The translations under genes were made by a program, and so were the position numbers. The notes under the pieces were generated by a model. The model had not been told where the DNA came from and searched no databases. It was given only the letters and a program-made list of their open reading frames with translations. Source: Branchiostoma floridae (taxonomy: Eukaryota > Chordata > Leptocardii > Amphioxiformes > Branchiostomatidae). Taken from it: a stretch of DNA of 21,554 nt. The stretch is taken from NCBI RefSeq assembly GCF_000003815.2, contig NC_049991.1, forward strand, positions 20,092,221-20,113,774. Reading direction: 5' to 3'. This document shows, piece after piece, positions 8,578-17,195 of the stretch (position 1 is the first letter of the stretch; each line of letters opens with the position of its first letter).

Positions 8578-10497
8578 ATGAAATCGATGACTTGGCTCAT
8601 TCTCCTGACACTGTGGACCACCTCCGCACTTAAAACGTTTAACTTCAGAGGCCTTAGCTTAGCCCAGGTCCCCATAGAATCCATGACACCAGATGCCCAT
8701 ACCGTCAGGCTGTCAGATAACGAAATAACCGACCTCGGCTCTTTTATCACAACCCCTTATATACGATACCTGTTCATCGACAACAATAAGGTGAACACAA
8801 TCTCACCCCGAACCTTTCGGGGTCTTCGTGAATTAGTATTCCTTGATCTCGACAGAAATCACATTTCTTTTCTTCGTGATTTTACTTTCTCCAACCTCAC
8901 GACAATAACGGATCTTTTCCTCTCCAATAACTTCATCTCTGCCGTGTCAGAAAACGCCTTTTGCGGTCTGGCAAATCTAGAATTCCTGGAGCTTTCCGGA
9001 AACCGTATTTCTGTATTTCCAGATCAGGCCATCAAAGTAATCCCTAGCAGACATCTGTATTTGGTCTTGCTCCGAGAAAACAGCATTACAAAAATGCAGC
9101 ATATGAATGATATCAAACCATTCCACCCGTCCACTACCTTTGATTTACAGGGCAACCCTTTGCTTTGTCCTGAGAAGTTAAACCTAAGAGATGATACGTA
9201 TACTTTGAATGTAACAGCGACAGGTGAGAATTTAGGGATATCGGAATATGCAGTTTGGTGCACAAAACACAATCGCTCTTACGTTCATAAAATGTTCTTC
9301 ATCAAAAGTAGTTATACGTATATGGCCGCTCTTCCCACTATTTTAAAAGTAGCTGAGAATGGTGCATTAATTGTGCCATTGGCTTCTTCCATATCGGTTA
9401 CTGATTCGTTCTACTGGAACACTCCGACGGGGCGTTCCCCGGTTTACTCTATGAGAGAACCGTTTACGATTAAGAACTTCACTGCTAAAGACGCCGGTGT
9501 ATACACTTGTGTAGTGGACAAAGGTAGTTTCAAGAAAAAATACGAAGTAATGTTTTGTATGATTCCGAAACCCCAAAACGACAAGAAACACCAACCCAAC
9601 TTAGAAAATGTACCAGCGAAAAATAACACCATCATCTCCGTAACGTCCCCAAACCAATCATTGATCCCGTCAGGATCACCCGATCAAAAGTTCTCGGGAC
9701 CCAACTCCGCCTACATTCTTCCCATTACCGTTGCTAACATCCTTGTGGCCTTGTTGCTCGCTGCTGTGTTTTTTTGGATGAAAAAACGTGCGACCAGAAA
9801 CACGGCTGGTGCTGCAGTGCAGGTCGGACTGCAAGCAATGGCAGCACGCAACCCTGTCAATGCCATGGTAGATGTCGTAGAGGAGGAAGCGAATACAGAC
9901 ACTAACCTTCCTCAAAGTTTGCAGTGCGATGAAACCCTGTCAGCCACTGTGACAGAAGCTACTGGTACTTGCCGATACGTGACAGAACCTGATACGACAC
10001 ATACTACAGAAGCAGAGATTCATATCTATAGCAACGACGACACATCCGCCGATAGTGATGAAGATGAGGAGGCCCTACACCACCGGTACGCTTCAACTGC
10101 TCAGCCTCCCGTGCCTGACGATGATGACAGCAACCCAGGACAAGAGATGGCAGGGTACTCCACTGCAGAAATGGTGCAGGAAGAAGACTCTACTTCCCAA
10201 AATGAGTCTGGCGACGAATATAAGCCTTACGGGATAGCAGCAGCAAATGTGGTGTATCAGACAGCAGCTTTACATCAGAGTCTGCCCCATGGTAACCTTC
10301 CTGATGTTTGCGAAAGCCTGTCCTATGATACTCCTACTGTTGCACAGCAAAGTATGTCCTATGGTAACCCTACATGTACAGCCGTACAGCAAACTCTGTC
10401 CTATAGTAATCCCAATGATGTGCAACAAAGCCTGTCCTATGTTAACCCTACGGCTGTACAGCAAAGTATGTCCTATGATACTTGTGATGTCCTATAA
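8578..10497 (+). CDS. LRR-Ig single-pass membrane receptor-like protein (main coding exon)
   Basis: The frame from ATG 8578 gives 639 residues. Residues 2-18 are a signal peptide (MTWLILLTLWTTSA). An in-frame extension back to 8518 is microsatellite and acceptor, so 8578 is preferred. About six leucine-rich repeats span residues 38-175 (for example LVFLDLDRNHISFL, LEFLELSGNRISVF), closed by a short C-terminal cap FDLQGNPLLCPEKL. A single Ig-like domain covers about 252-330 with the DAGVYTC signature at 305-311. Its B-strand cysteine is missing (GALIVPLAS). The transmembrane helix is about 378-400, followed by Lys-Lys-Arg. The roughly 240-residue tail is acidic and ends in a Tyr-rich repeat. 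The architecture resembles the amphioxus LRRIG/LINGO-like family. Ligand and function are unknown. The annotated stop is probably bypassed by splicing at 10466. Confidence 0.9.
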   Translation: MKSMTWLILLTLWTTSALKTFNFRGLSLAQVPIESMTPDAHTVRLSDNEITDLGSFITTPYIRYLFIDNNKVNTISPRTFRGLRELVFLDLDRNHISFLRDFTFSNLTTITDLFLSNNFISAVSENAFCGLANLEFLELSGNRISVFPDQAIKVIPSRHLYLVLLRENSITKMQHMNDIKPFHPSTTFDLQGNPLLCPEKLNLRDDTYTLNVTATGENLGISEYAVWCTKHNRSYVHKMFFIKSSYTYMAALPTILKVAENGALIVPLASSISVTDSFYWNTPTGRSPVYSMREPFTIKNFTAKDAGVYTCVVDKGSFKKKYEVMFCMIPKPQNDKKHQPNLENVPAKNNTIISVTSPNQSLIPSGSPDQKFSGPNSAYILPITVANILVALLLAAVFFWMKKRATRNTAGAAVQVGLQAMAARNPVNAMVDVVEEEANTDTNLPQSLQCDETLSATVTEATGTCRYVTEPDTTHTTEAEIHIYSNDDTSADSDEDEEALHHRYASTAQPPVPDDDDSNPGQEMAGYSTAEMVQEEDSTSQNESGDEYKPYGIAAANVVYQTAALHQSLPHGNLPDVCESLSYDTPTVAQQSMSYGNPTCTAVQQTLSYSNPNDVQQSLSYVNPTAVQQSMSYDTCDVL

Positions 10498-10568
10498 ACC
10501 TGCATATTAACCTAATTATCCTGGAATAAGCTTGGGAAAATTACCAATAAACAGAAAAACTCTTACAG

Positions 10569-10756
10569 CTGTACAGCAAAGTCTGTCCTATGGTAATCCT
10601 ACAACAGATTACTTTCTTACGAATGCAAATGATGTCGAAAATGACTTCCATCTTCCGACAAATACCTTGTACGACCTGCAAGTCACCTCTGCCTACCCCG
10701 CTGCTGAGGAGGCTGTGAATCCTCTGTACGGAAGTGGACCAGCAATTGACCAATGA
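10569..10756 (+). CDS. Probable second coding exon: C-terminus of the LRR-Ig protein
   Basis: After the TAA at 10495 another frame continues the same tail repeat (VQQSLSYGNPT) and then runs to TGA at 10754-10756, ending NPLYGSGPAIDQ. Splicing from A|GTATGT (donor at 10466) to CTCTTACAG (acceptor AG 10567-10568) removes 103 bases and joins the two in frame, with Thr at the junction. The joined protein would be 691 residues with no stop. A branch-point-like CTAAT lies near 10510. The tail also gives a LYDLQV motif. The alternatives are that this is a frameshifted, decayed end, or that the 639-residue form is real. Confidence 0.65.
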
Positions 10757-10887
10757 AAATCTGATAATTATGATACTATGTCTACAAGTTGCAAGTAATG
10801 TATAATTGTGAACGAAGGTTGCCTTGGATGTATATAACCAACTTGATCAGATTGCTGCATCTGTATTCTGTAATGGCTAGTGTTAGT

Positions 10888-11067
10888 TAATCTCCAAGCA
10901 GATCCTACGGTAGCATAAGATAGTATCAAAAGCTGGCAGAGGAATGACGCCGGCGTAGGAGTATGTCTTTGCGACCGGAGGTGTCCGTTTGACTCCCTTT
11001 GGCCGGCTATACTCCTTGGCCAGCTTTGATACTATCTTATGGCACCGTAGGATCTGCTTGGAGACTA
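10888..11067. mobile_element. Mutator-like palindromic MITE, 180 bp, copy 3
   Basis: TAATCTCCAAGCAGATCCTA at the left and its inverse (GATCTGCTTGGAGACTA) at the right enclose AAAGCTGGC arms. TAGTGTT flanks both sides (10878-10884 and 11068-11074), a nearly intact target duplication. It lies in the presumed 3' untranslated region of the LRR-Ig gene. Confidence 0.85.
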
Positions 11068-11424
11068 TAGTGTTGTCATTAAAAGCCGGATGGATCAATG
11101 TGGCTATAACGTTTCTGCATAATGTACAGTACGTGTATGTCTTTTACGACGAACAATTAATTATTATATACTCAGTAACAGCATTGGTAGCTTTACGTCG
11201 TGGTTAAAAGCCTTATAATGTCAAATGGCATTCTAAAAATATAGTATCTGTAGATGCTTGAGTCCGAGAAAAAAGGCGATCTTGAGTTTTTAGCATGCAT
11301 ATAACGATCAGTCTTTGACATGAATGCACATTTTCTGTGTAACACAATTTATCATCAACACTAATGATGAGGAATCGGTTGCATTGTTCTCTAGAGAACT
11401 ATTGTGAAAATTTCAGACAACTGT

Positions 11425-11430
11425 AATAAA
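11425..11430 (+). terminator. Candidate polyadenylation signal of the LRR-Ig gene
   Basis: AATAAA is followed about 15 bases later by the T/GT-rich TCTCTTTGATTTGGTTTTGG. It is the first such combination that I noticed downstream of the receptor on the + strand. Confidence 0.45.
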
Positions 11431-11628
11431 CTTTACAAAGTCTCTTTGATTTGGTTTTGGATTTCTAAGTAACAAATGATTATCTAATCAACACCACCAG
11501 CAAAGAGGTACAAGATTTCTTCTGCGTGTTCTTCTATTATCTTTTTACTAGAGACAAGAGTCTTTGATATTATTGCCATGTACAAAACCACCTGTCCAAA
11601 AAAGTGGCATTAACATTCTTTGCTGGTA

Positions 11629-11930
11629 ATTAAAGTAAAGTAAAGTTTATTGTAAATTCTTGCCCGTGGGCTAATTGCAGGTAACATAAGAGATTAAATA
11701 TCCGTAACAAAAAAAACAAAACAACTCAGGGTGCAGGTCCAGGGCAAAATCTACTATGACTTGGGTGCCAACGAGTGGTAGAATGAATGTACACATGGGG
11801 CAGGACCTTCATAGAGGCATAAAGTACTTAGACAGAGCAGACATTAGATTGGAAAGAAGTTTAGGGCGCGGCGGCCGACATAAATTTGCTGCACAATGGA
11901 CCTAGGGTCATAGGTGAGATTAACCTCCGA
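11629..11930 (-). repeat. Retroposon-like tail and flanking low-information sequence
   Basis: TAAAGTAAAGTAAAGTTTAT reads on the - strand as AATAAACTTTACTTTAC, the kind of short-repeat 3' tail seen on non-LTR retroposons. The adjacent 200 bases have no coding potential that I recognise. A retroposon fragment is inferred from the tail alone. Confidence 0.4.
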
Positions 11931-11971
11931 TAACTCTCAGTAAGATTGAACTCAATTGTAGGCAAGTGTGC

Positions 11972-12334
11972 TTAGGCCACACCAATTCAATTTCTTGGTT
12001 CACGGATTTTTTTATAAATATGGAGCGAGAGGGCGAAATAAAAATTGTAAAATGGTTGGGGTAAAGGTAAGGGCTATAATCCAAAACATAAAGAATAAAA
12101 AGTTTTCAGCTTGAAAAAAGTACAAAAACACTATTACTGTACAGTAACAGCACCTTTTCATTGAAAATTACAAAAGTAGTGTCAGTTTTTATGTTTGCTA
12201 CACCAGAAAGTTGGTGAATGGTTTCATTAATGGTGAAAATTTGCTGAGTGGTAATTTTTATTTTTATTTTTTTTTCCCAAAAAATAGGAGCGAGCGAATC
12301 CGTGAACCAAGAAATTAAATTGGTGTGGCATTAG
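11972..12334. mobile_element. Inverted-repeat MITE, TTAGGCCACACCAATT family, second copy
   Basis: TAGGCCACACCAATTCAATT and TCTTGGTTCACGGATT at the left (11973-12008) recur inverted at 12295-12334 (AATCCGTGAACCAAGA, then AATTGGTGTGGCATTA). The interior is AT-rich with poly-T and poly-A. It interrupts the sequence that links the two parts of repeat R1 copy B. Confidence 0.8.
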
Positions 12335-12532
12335 GTCCGATATCCGAAACGGGCCAGGGACCGGCCAGGATGTTTGCGGAAACGAGTAATGAAACTGTTT
12401 ACGAAGGAATATGCACAAATTATGCTCCTATTTTTTAAAAAGTTCTGTGTTTTTTTTTTCGCCGTTCGTATCACATTTTTCATTTCAGAAAACTATCAGC
12501 CCCGGGTTGGGAAATAGGCCTTCAAGCCTTAA

Positions 12533-12701
12533 GGCCGCCAAAACACAGGAAACAAGAACTATGTCACAGAGAGGAAGCAGAGTTATTCCCCGCGGAACTT
12601 CATCCTGTCTGGTAGCTTTAGGACCTGTTTTTCATTATAAAAGTGAACGGATTTAATCATGACAACCTGGCAATGACTCGGATATATTCCAGAAGAGGGA
12701 T
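12533..12701. repeat. Dispersed repeat R1, copy B
   Basis: Direct counterpart of 6703-6880, with a few small indels (for example GACTCGGGGATCGGATAT versus GACTCGGATAT). Together the copies bracket the LRR-Ig gene. Confidence 0.85.
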
Positions 12702-12892
12702 AGAAAACGTCACGCGTACAGAAATATCGTTGGTCGTGTGGAGAAAGTTAACCTGGAATCCAGTCTACTACTGGCTCGGCCTACCGTAGTTAGTGCAGGC
12801 TTTTTACGGAAGCTCCCAGCCGCCGGGGTAATCGGCCACACCCGGTAGGATTTTCACGCGGTTAGACTTTAGCCCAGTGGGATAAATTAGCC

Positions 12893-13090
12893 GGCGTGCG
12901 TAGGTGAATAAATGGGTAGGTGAGATAGCTTGTGAGAGAGCTTGTGAGTACGTGAGTCAGTGAACGAGAGATTCTGTGAGCTTGTGAATGATTGAGTGAG
13001 TGGTTGATTGAGTGAGTGGTTGATTGGTTGAGCGAGGGTGATTGACGGAGTGAGTGATTTAATGGGTGGGTGAATGAGTGAGAAAAAAGT
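12893..13090. repeat. Degenerate GAGT/GATT-rich simple repeat
   Basis: Interspersed GTGAGTGA, GTGGTTGATTGA and GGGTGGGTGAATGAGTG runs form an imperfect tetranucleotide array. Open frames across it are low-complexity Ser/Thr/His/Pro strings and are not genes. Confidence 0.85.
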
Positions 13091-13313
13091 GAAAAACACT
13101 TTAATCATATTCGCAGTAGAAGCAAATTAAGATCGTTCATTATGTGAAATTAATGCACAAATGGGTAAATTATGATGTATGATGTATAAACAACAGATCT
13201 ACTTAAAAGGGGAATATCACAGTCTCCCTATGATTGTGAGATTCCCAGTTTAAAAGATTGAGAGATTACCAGTTTCAAATAAACTGGTAGAAGGTGTTCC
13301 AGTTTCTAATTGC

Positions 13314-13794
13314 TTTATTGTATCTTTTCACATTTTACATATTAAGATATACACATGTACCTCTTTTGTATTGTTATCTATAACCATTCACACAAATGAA
13401 TGTAATACATGTAGTTAGAGCTAGCATCTTAAGGTTAGGCTACATCAATACAATTCGTTGTTTATCAGGTTTAGGAAAGATGACGTTGAACTTCTTCATG
13501 ATGAAACAGTCTGGAGGGGAAGTCTGTAAGCCTCTGGGATGATCCATCAAGAAAAGGGGGGGGGGGGTTCTCCTGATGGATTGTAGTCTCTGCAGTTTCA
13601 ACACCCATACATCATAATGGACTTGACCATATCCTCTGTATAGTTTGTTAAGTTGGGATGATCCATTAAAATGAGGGTGTATCCTTATATTAGTCTGAAC
13701 ATGTCCAACACCCCTACATGGAAGAATGGAAGTTACCAGCGACCTGTGGCTGTCTCTATAAATTTGGGAGGATCCATGTAGAAAGGGGGGTTTT
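13314..13794 (-). other. INTS1: INTS1 3' untranslated region with candidate poly(A) signal
   Basis: On the - strand the sequence downstream of the INTS1 stop (13795-13797) runs to an AATAAA at 13319-13314. It includes a 12-base G tract at 13556-13567 and three spaced copies of a roughly 107-122-base unit, each marked by TAGTCT (13584, 13691 and 13813). The third unit is the end of the coding exon itself. The far end is the sequence duplicated at 5571-6364. The exact cleavage site is not visible. Confidence 0.55.
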
Positions 13795-13913
13795 CTAATC
13801 ATTGTATCCCTCTAGTCTGAGCATGTTCAGGGCATCAGCGATGATGTTGGAGGTGTCTATCTTCAGCTGAACTCCGACAGAAAACGCCTTCCGGACAAGG
13901 ACATTGGAATGTT
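13795..13913 (-). CDS. INTS1: INTS1 terminal coding exon
   Basis: The acceptor (TTTTCCAG read on the - strand) lies at 13921-13914 and the stop TAG at 13797-13795. Two bases complete a Glu codon from the previous exon, then 38 residues follow: HSNVLVRKAFSVGVQLKIDT, SNIIADALNMLRLEGYND. The RKAF-x-VG and ID-x-S-x-I-x-(E/D)AL pattern is what I recall of the extreme C-terminus of Integrator complex subunit 1, the large scaffold of the Integrator that cleaves snRNA 3' ends and terminates paused RNA polymerase II. The joined reading LCQ-E-HSNVL across the intron supports the call. Confidence 0.85.
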
Positions 13914-14011
13914 CTGGAAAAGGAGATAAAAATGTCAGAAATACAAACCATTAGATCATGAAACTGACGGTTAAACTATGCGAGTATGTGAATAAACATA
14001 CCACTTCATAG

Positions 14012-14375
14012 TAGGGCTGGGTATCGGTACAGCATACCGGTACAAAACCGCTTTTTCTTATTGGACCGGTCCAGAAAAAACGGACCTGAAAAAACTGGGT
14101 GGACTGGATGTTGGACCGAAAGTTAACAGATAATTTATCAGGCATTCTCACGTTTTGGCGTTTGCAAGTGGAAGAAAATGACAAGAGTGAAGTAGAGCAG
14201 AGTTAAGGTATAGGTGCAGTTAGCATTGTAGGACTAATACTCCACCAAACAAAATTCTTTGTAGTGAAATGGACCATGGGTATGAGTCATACTGAATCAG
14301 GTCCAGACCTGGACCTGACCCTTTGGACCTGAACCGGACCTGGACCTGAGTTTTCTGTACCGGTACCCAGCCCTA
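14012..14375. mobile_element. hAT-like MITE, 364 bp
   Basis: The ends TAGGGCTGGGTATCGGTAC and GTACCGGTACCCAGCCCTA are inverted. The flanking 8-mers CTTCATAG (14004-14011) and GTTCATAG (14376-14383) differ at one base. An 8-base duplication with (T)AGGGCTGGG-type ends fits hAT elements. The inside is rich in GGACCTG/CAGGTCC steps. It lies in the last INTS1 intron. Confidence 0.85.
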
Positions 14376-14679
14376 GTTCATAGTATTTTGTAGTGTGCTG
14401 TGGTGTGTGGAATCAGCTTTGCTGCTTACCCACAGCAAATACTGTTCAAACAGTAACAGTTACTGTAACAGTTGTGTTGTGCCTTTTTTCAGTTCAGGGA
14501 GACCAAAAATAACTAACTGGTTCTGCAAAGAAATACAATAAATAATTGTTCAAGTCAAAAAAGGTAGCCAAGATGAAAAACCAAATATAAGTTACAGTGA
14601 GTGATATTACTAACAAAAGCAACAACAGTAACTGCAATATTCCGACAACTCCAATACAAAGGGCACTTAAAGTCATTAT

Positions 14680-15093
14680 TAGCCTGGTTACCAAACCCAG
14701 CCCGATCTCAAGTATCTATCGTGCAGGGGTCTGGCTGGATGGGATAGGAACTCTTCTCAATTTTGCCCCTTATAGTGGGCAAAAAACTCCACCAATAGAA
14801 CAGCACAGGATCAACAGGAGGTAATTACACCCCTGCCATGATTGGTTAAACACCCCCAACTGTACTTTCTGAATCCATAACTGTACAGTGACCACTAAGT
14901 ACCTGATTCGCTACTGTGATAGCCTGCTGACCAACTGTGGTGTGTTGTAGCTGGCTACCTGTGGTGTGAGTGGTCATCAATCCTAGGTTCTCCTCCCTCT
15001 GATCAAGGGCCTTCCGAGAACCTTTCTACAGCCATCCTGCCAGACCCCAACACGAAAGATATATTTTGAGGTTGGGGTATGGTATCCAGGCTA
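14680..15093. mobile_element. TAGCCTGG-ended MITE with perfect 9-base target duplication
   Basis: TAGCCTGGTTACC at the left and GGTATCCAGGCTA at the right are inverted ends, with weaker inner arm similarity (CTCAAGTATCTATCGTG versus its inverse). AGTCATTAT occurs immediately outside both ends (14671-14679 and 15094-15102), a perfect 9-base duplication. A second solo end of the family (TAGCCTGGTATCCAGCC) lies at about 15708-15725. Confidence 0.8.
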
Positions 15094-15120
15094 AGTCATT
15101 ATCAAAATCAACTGCCTTAC

Positions 15121-15230
15121 CTTGGCACAGCACGATGTAGTCTGCTAGGTTCCTGAGGGTGGTCTTGATGATGTTGTGGTCGTTTGTGTCCAGGCAGTGG
15201 AGGAAGGCATCCAGGAACTCTGCAGCACAA
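15121..15230 (-). CDS. INTS1: INTS1 exon, second from the 3' end
   Basis: The exon encodes CAAEFLDAFLHCLDTNDHNI plus IKTTLRNLADYIVLCQ, a helical-repeat segment with the LRNL-x(4)-LCQE signature I associate with the INTS1 C-terminal region. The acceptor TATTTTCCAG precedes 15230 and the donor CCAAG|GTAAGG follows 15121. One base enters and one leaves, fitting both neighbours. Confidence 0.87.
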
Positions 15231-15594
15231 CTGGAAAATACAGAAACAAAAAAAAAGTTAAGAAAACAATGTTTCAAGTTACCAGTATTTTCCAGTTTGT
15301 TTTGAAATTAATTTTTCATGTATAGAATTTGGACTGAGAAATGTGATTTAAGTTTAAAGGAAACTTGTTTGTTGTACAGTACTGTAGTAGTATTCCTTAA
15401 AGTCCACTGTTTTGCTACTGCATCAACATGTGATACTCTTCAGCCACATTCACAGTCAAGCAGTCTTTCTTCAATAGCAGGAAAGTATAGAATGGCAAAT
15501 TAAGCTCTGCCTGTGATCCATGATCACTAAATTAATATCCAACTATTACAGCTCTACAGTTATGAATTTCAAAAGTTGAGTATTCCTCTCTCAC

Positions 15595-15622
15595 CTTGGT
15601 TTACTCTTGATGTGTTTCATGA
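15595..15622 (-). pseudogene. Partial copy of the INTS1 exon at 16133-16224
   Basis: On the - strand ATGAAACACATCAAGAGTAA ACCAAG|GTGAGAG repeats the last codons and donor of the neighbouring exon (Met-Arg-His-Ile-Lys-Ser-Lys-Pro), with intron similarity extending to about 15568. Two differences are silent and one is Arg to Lys. The 5' part of the exon is missing, so it cannot be spliced in as a normal exon. Confidence 0.75.
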
Positions 15623-15752
15623 TTACTCTCAACTTACCACACAGTCATGCAACTTCTCAGAGATACCACATACTCATTCTCTGTGTTGTAGAAACTCCTC
15701 TGCATTCTAGCCTGGTATCCAGCCGTATTATAGCTCCCGAGTCTCTTCTGTA

Positions 15753-16102
15753 CAGTCAAACCTGCCCAAGATGACCACCCGGGGGACCGGGCAAAAGCGG
15801 TCGATTTGGCCAGGTGGTCGGTTAGAAGAGTATCAACTCACAACATGCCTGATGCATAGTTTAAATGGTTTCCGTTGTGTTTAATGGCAAATAGCAAGCA
15901 CATGCATGTACATGCCCCGCCATCTTTATTTTGAACATAACATTGTAATGGTAGTCAAAATCCGATGCAAACTGGCCGAATTTGGCACAAAATCGTGCTA
16001 GTTATCATTGAAAATCGATGACACCTCAAGATTTGAAAATGACGCGGTCGTTATGGGCAGGTGATTGCTAAGAAGAGGTGGTCACTTGGGCAAGTTTGAC
16101 TG
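15753..16102. mobile_element. Tc1/mariner-like MITE at a TA site, 350 bp
   Basis: CAGTCAAACCTGCCCAAG and, inverted, CAGTCAAACTTGCCCAAGTG form the ends, with GACCACC arms just inside. TA flanks both sides (15751-15752 and 16103-16104). The interior has no transposase frame. It lies between the INTS1 exon and its partial copy. Confidence 0.82.
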
Positions 16103-16132
16103 TATGTTGAAAGTTGAGTATTCTTCTCCCAC

Positions 16133-16224
16133 CTCGGTTTGCTCTTGATGTGTCTCATGACCAGGTTGTGGGCGATATTTCTACAGTCGTCGTGACTGTC
16201 TGACATCAGTCGCTTTAAGTCAGC
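16133..16224 (-). CDS. INTS1: INTS1 exon, third from the 3' end
   Basis: The exon encodes ADLKRLMSDSHDDCRNIAHN plus LVMRHIKSKP and two bases that make Ser with the next exon. The acceptor GTTTTATTTCAG precedes 16224 and the donor CCGAG|GTGGGA follows 16133. The exon begins at a codon boundary, as the previous exon ends on one (EHFL-ADLKRL). It is part of the helical C-terminal domain. Confidence 0.85.
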
Positions 16225-16462
16225 CTGAAATAAAACAAACATCAAAATAATGTACTACACAGTCAGAGTTGTTTATTGCTATTTCATCAACCTCTAAATA
16301 CATTACAGCACCGTAGGACACTGAATTGCATATTTAGGCATTAAAACAAACTTTACACAGACACTAAAAACTTATGTTACTTCATGAACCATATACTGAA
16401 AAGTCAATTTTGTTTGGGGGGCATGATTTCACTGGAGGATTGGGAAAGGAGTTCATCCAATG

Positions 16463-16793
16463 CAGGGCTCGAAATACTTTTTTTCTGCATACCTGCACTG
16501 GTGCAGGTAATCTTGAAAATTACCTGCCCCACACAAATTTTACTTGCACCACTCTGAATTTAGGAAATATGAATAATACTAAAATTGTTGAGGAACCATT
16601 GCTATTTTTTCTTTTATACTTTATAGGTGGTAACAGTCAATGCAGCTAATAACAATCCACATACACCGACATCATAGGACATAATATGTATAAACCCCAG
16701 TGCAGGTTAGGTGCAGGTAGACATCAGAAATACCTCCACAGTTCCAATTTTACCTGCACTAACGTGCGTATGCAGGTGGTATTTCGAGCCCTG
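16463..16793. mobile_element. hAT-like MITE, CAGGGCTCGAAATAC ends, 331 bp
   Basis: CAGGGCTCGAAATAC at the left and GTATTTCGAGCCCTG, allowing one inserted base, at the right are inverted ends. The interior repeats short TGCAGGTA/TACCTGCA words. No convincing 8-base target duplication was found, so the superfamily is inferred from end sequence only. Confidence 0.7.
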
Positions 16794-16923
16794 CAAGGCA
16801 AGAACGTCCTTGGTTCATAGCAGGTTCATCGACTGTCACACAATACTGTAACAGTTACAGGAACTGTGAGTGTTGTACAAAAAGCAAAAAAACATGATCC
16901 ATGGCTATGGAATGTAAAGCACT

Positions 16924-17195
16924 TTATGAAGGTTAGACATCCAGGTAAGCAATATTCAAATACAATTCAATCTCTACAACTGGATAAAAACGGATATTTA
17001 CTTCCGGACGTTAGTGGTTAGTGGTCAGTGGTTAAACCAGTTTTTCTAGTTAGCTGTACTGGTATTGAATTGTTCTGACTACACGTTTTGTAGTTCATTC
17101 CTTTTATGCTGAAGAAGAGTGATGGATGTCACTCAAAACGTCCGGAAGTAAATATCCATTTTTATCCAGTTGTAGAGATTGAATTGTATTTGAAT
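16924..17195 (+). mobile_element. Palindromic Penelope-like/retrozyme-like element with hammerhead-like core
   Basis: The arms are inverted over about 57 bases: ATTCAAATACAATTCAATCT through CCGGACGT (16954-17011), and ACGTCCGG through ATTGTATTTGAAT (17138-17195). A perfect 13-base direct repeat AATGTAAAGCACT flanks the element (16911-16923 and 17196-17208), consistent with target-primed insertion. Before the right arm lies CTGAAGA (17109-17115), a hairpin GAGTGA-TGGATG-TCACTC (17117-17134) and AAAAC. CCGGACGT pairs with ACGTCCGG as an 8-bp helix III. Departures from a working hammerhead are one extra A after CTGAAGA, A instead of G in the GAAA box, and no obvious helix I. Confidence 0.65.

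Noticed and set aside
12893-13108. Ser/Thr/His-rich - strand frame
   Set aside because: Translation of a degenerate GAGT-type simple repeat.
13440-13802. 120-codon - strand frame past the INTS1 stop
   Set aside because: It spans the tandem 3' untranslated repeats in a frame that the INTS1 stop codon does not feed.
14440-14475. Clustered AACAGTTA-like MYB words, also near 16846
   Set aside because: Short inverted words of low complexity next to transposon-rich sequence. No reason to assign regulation.
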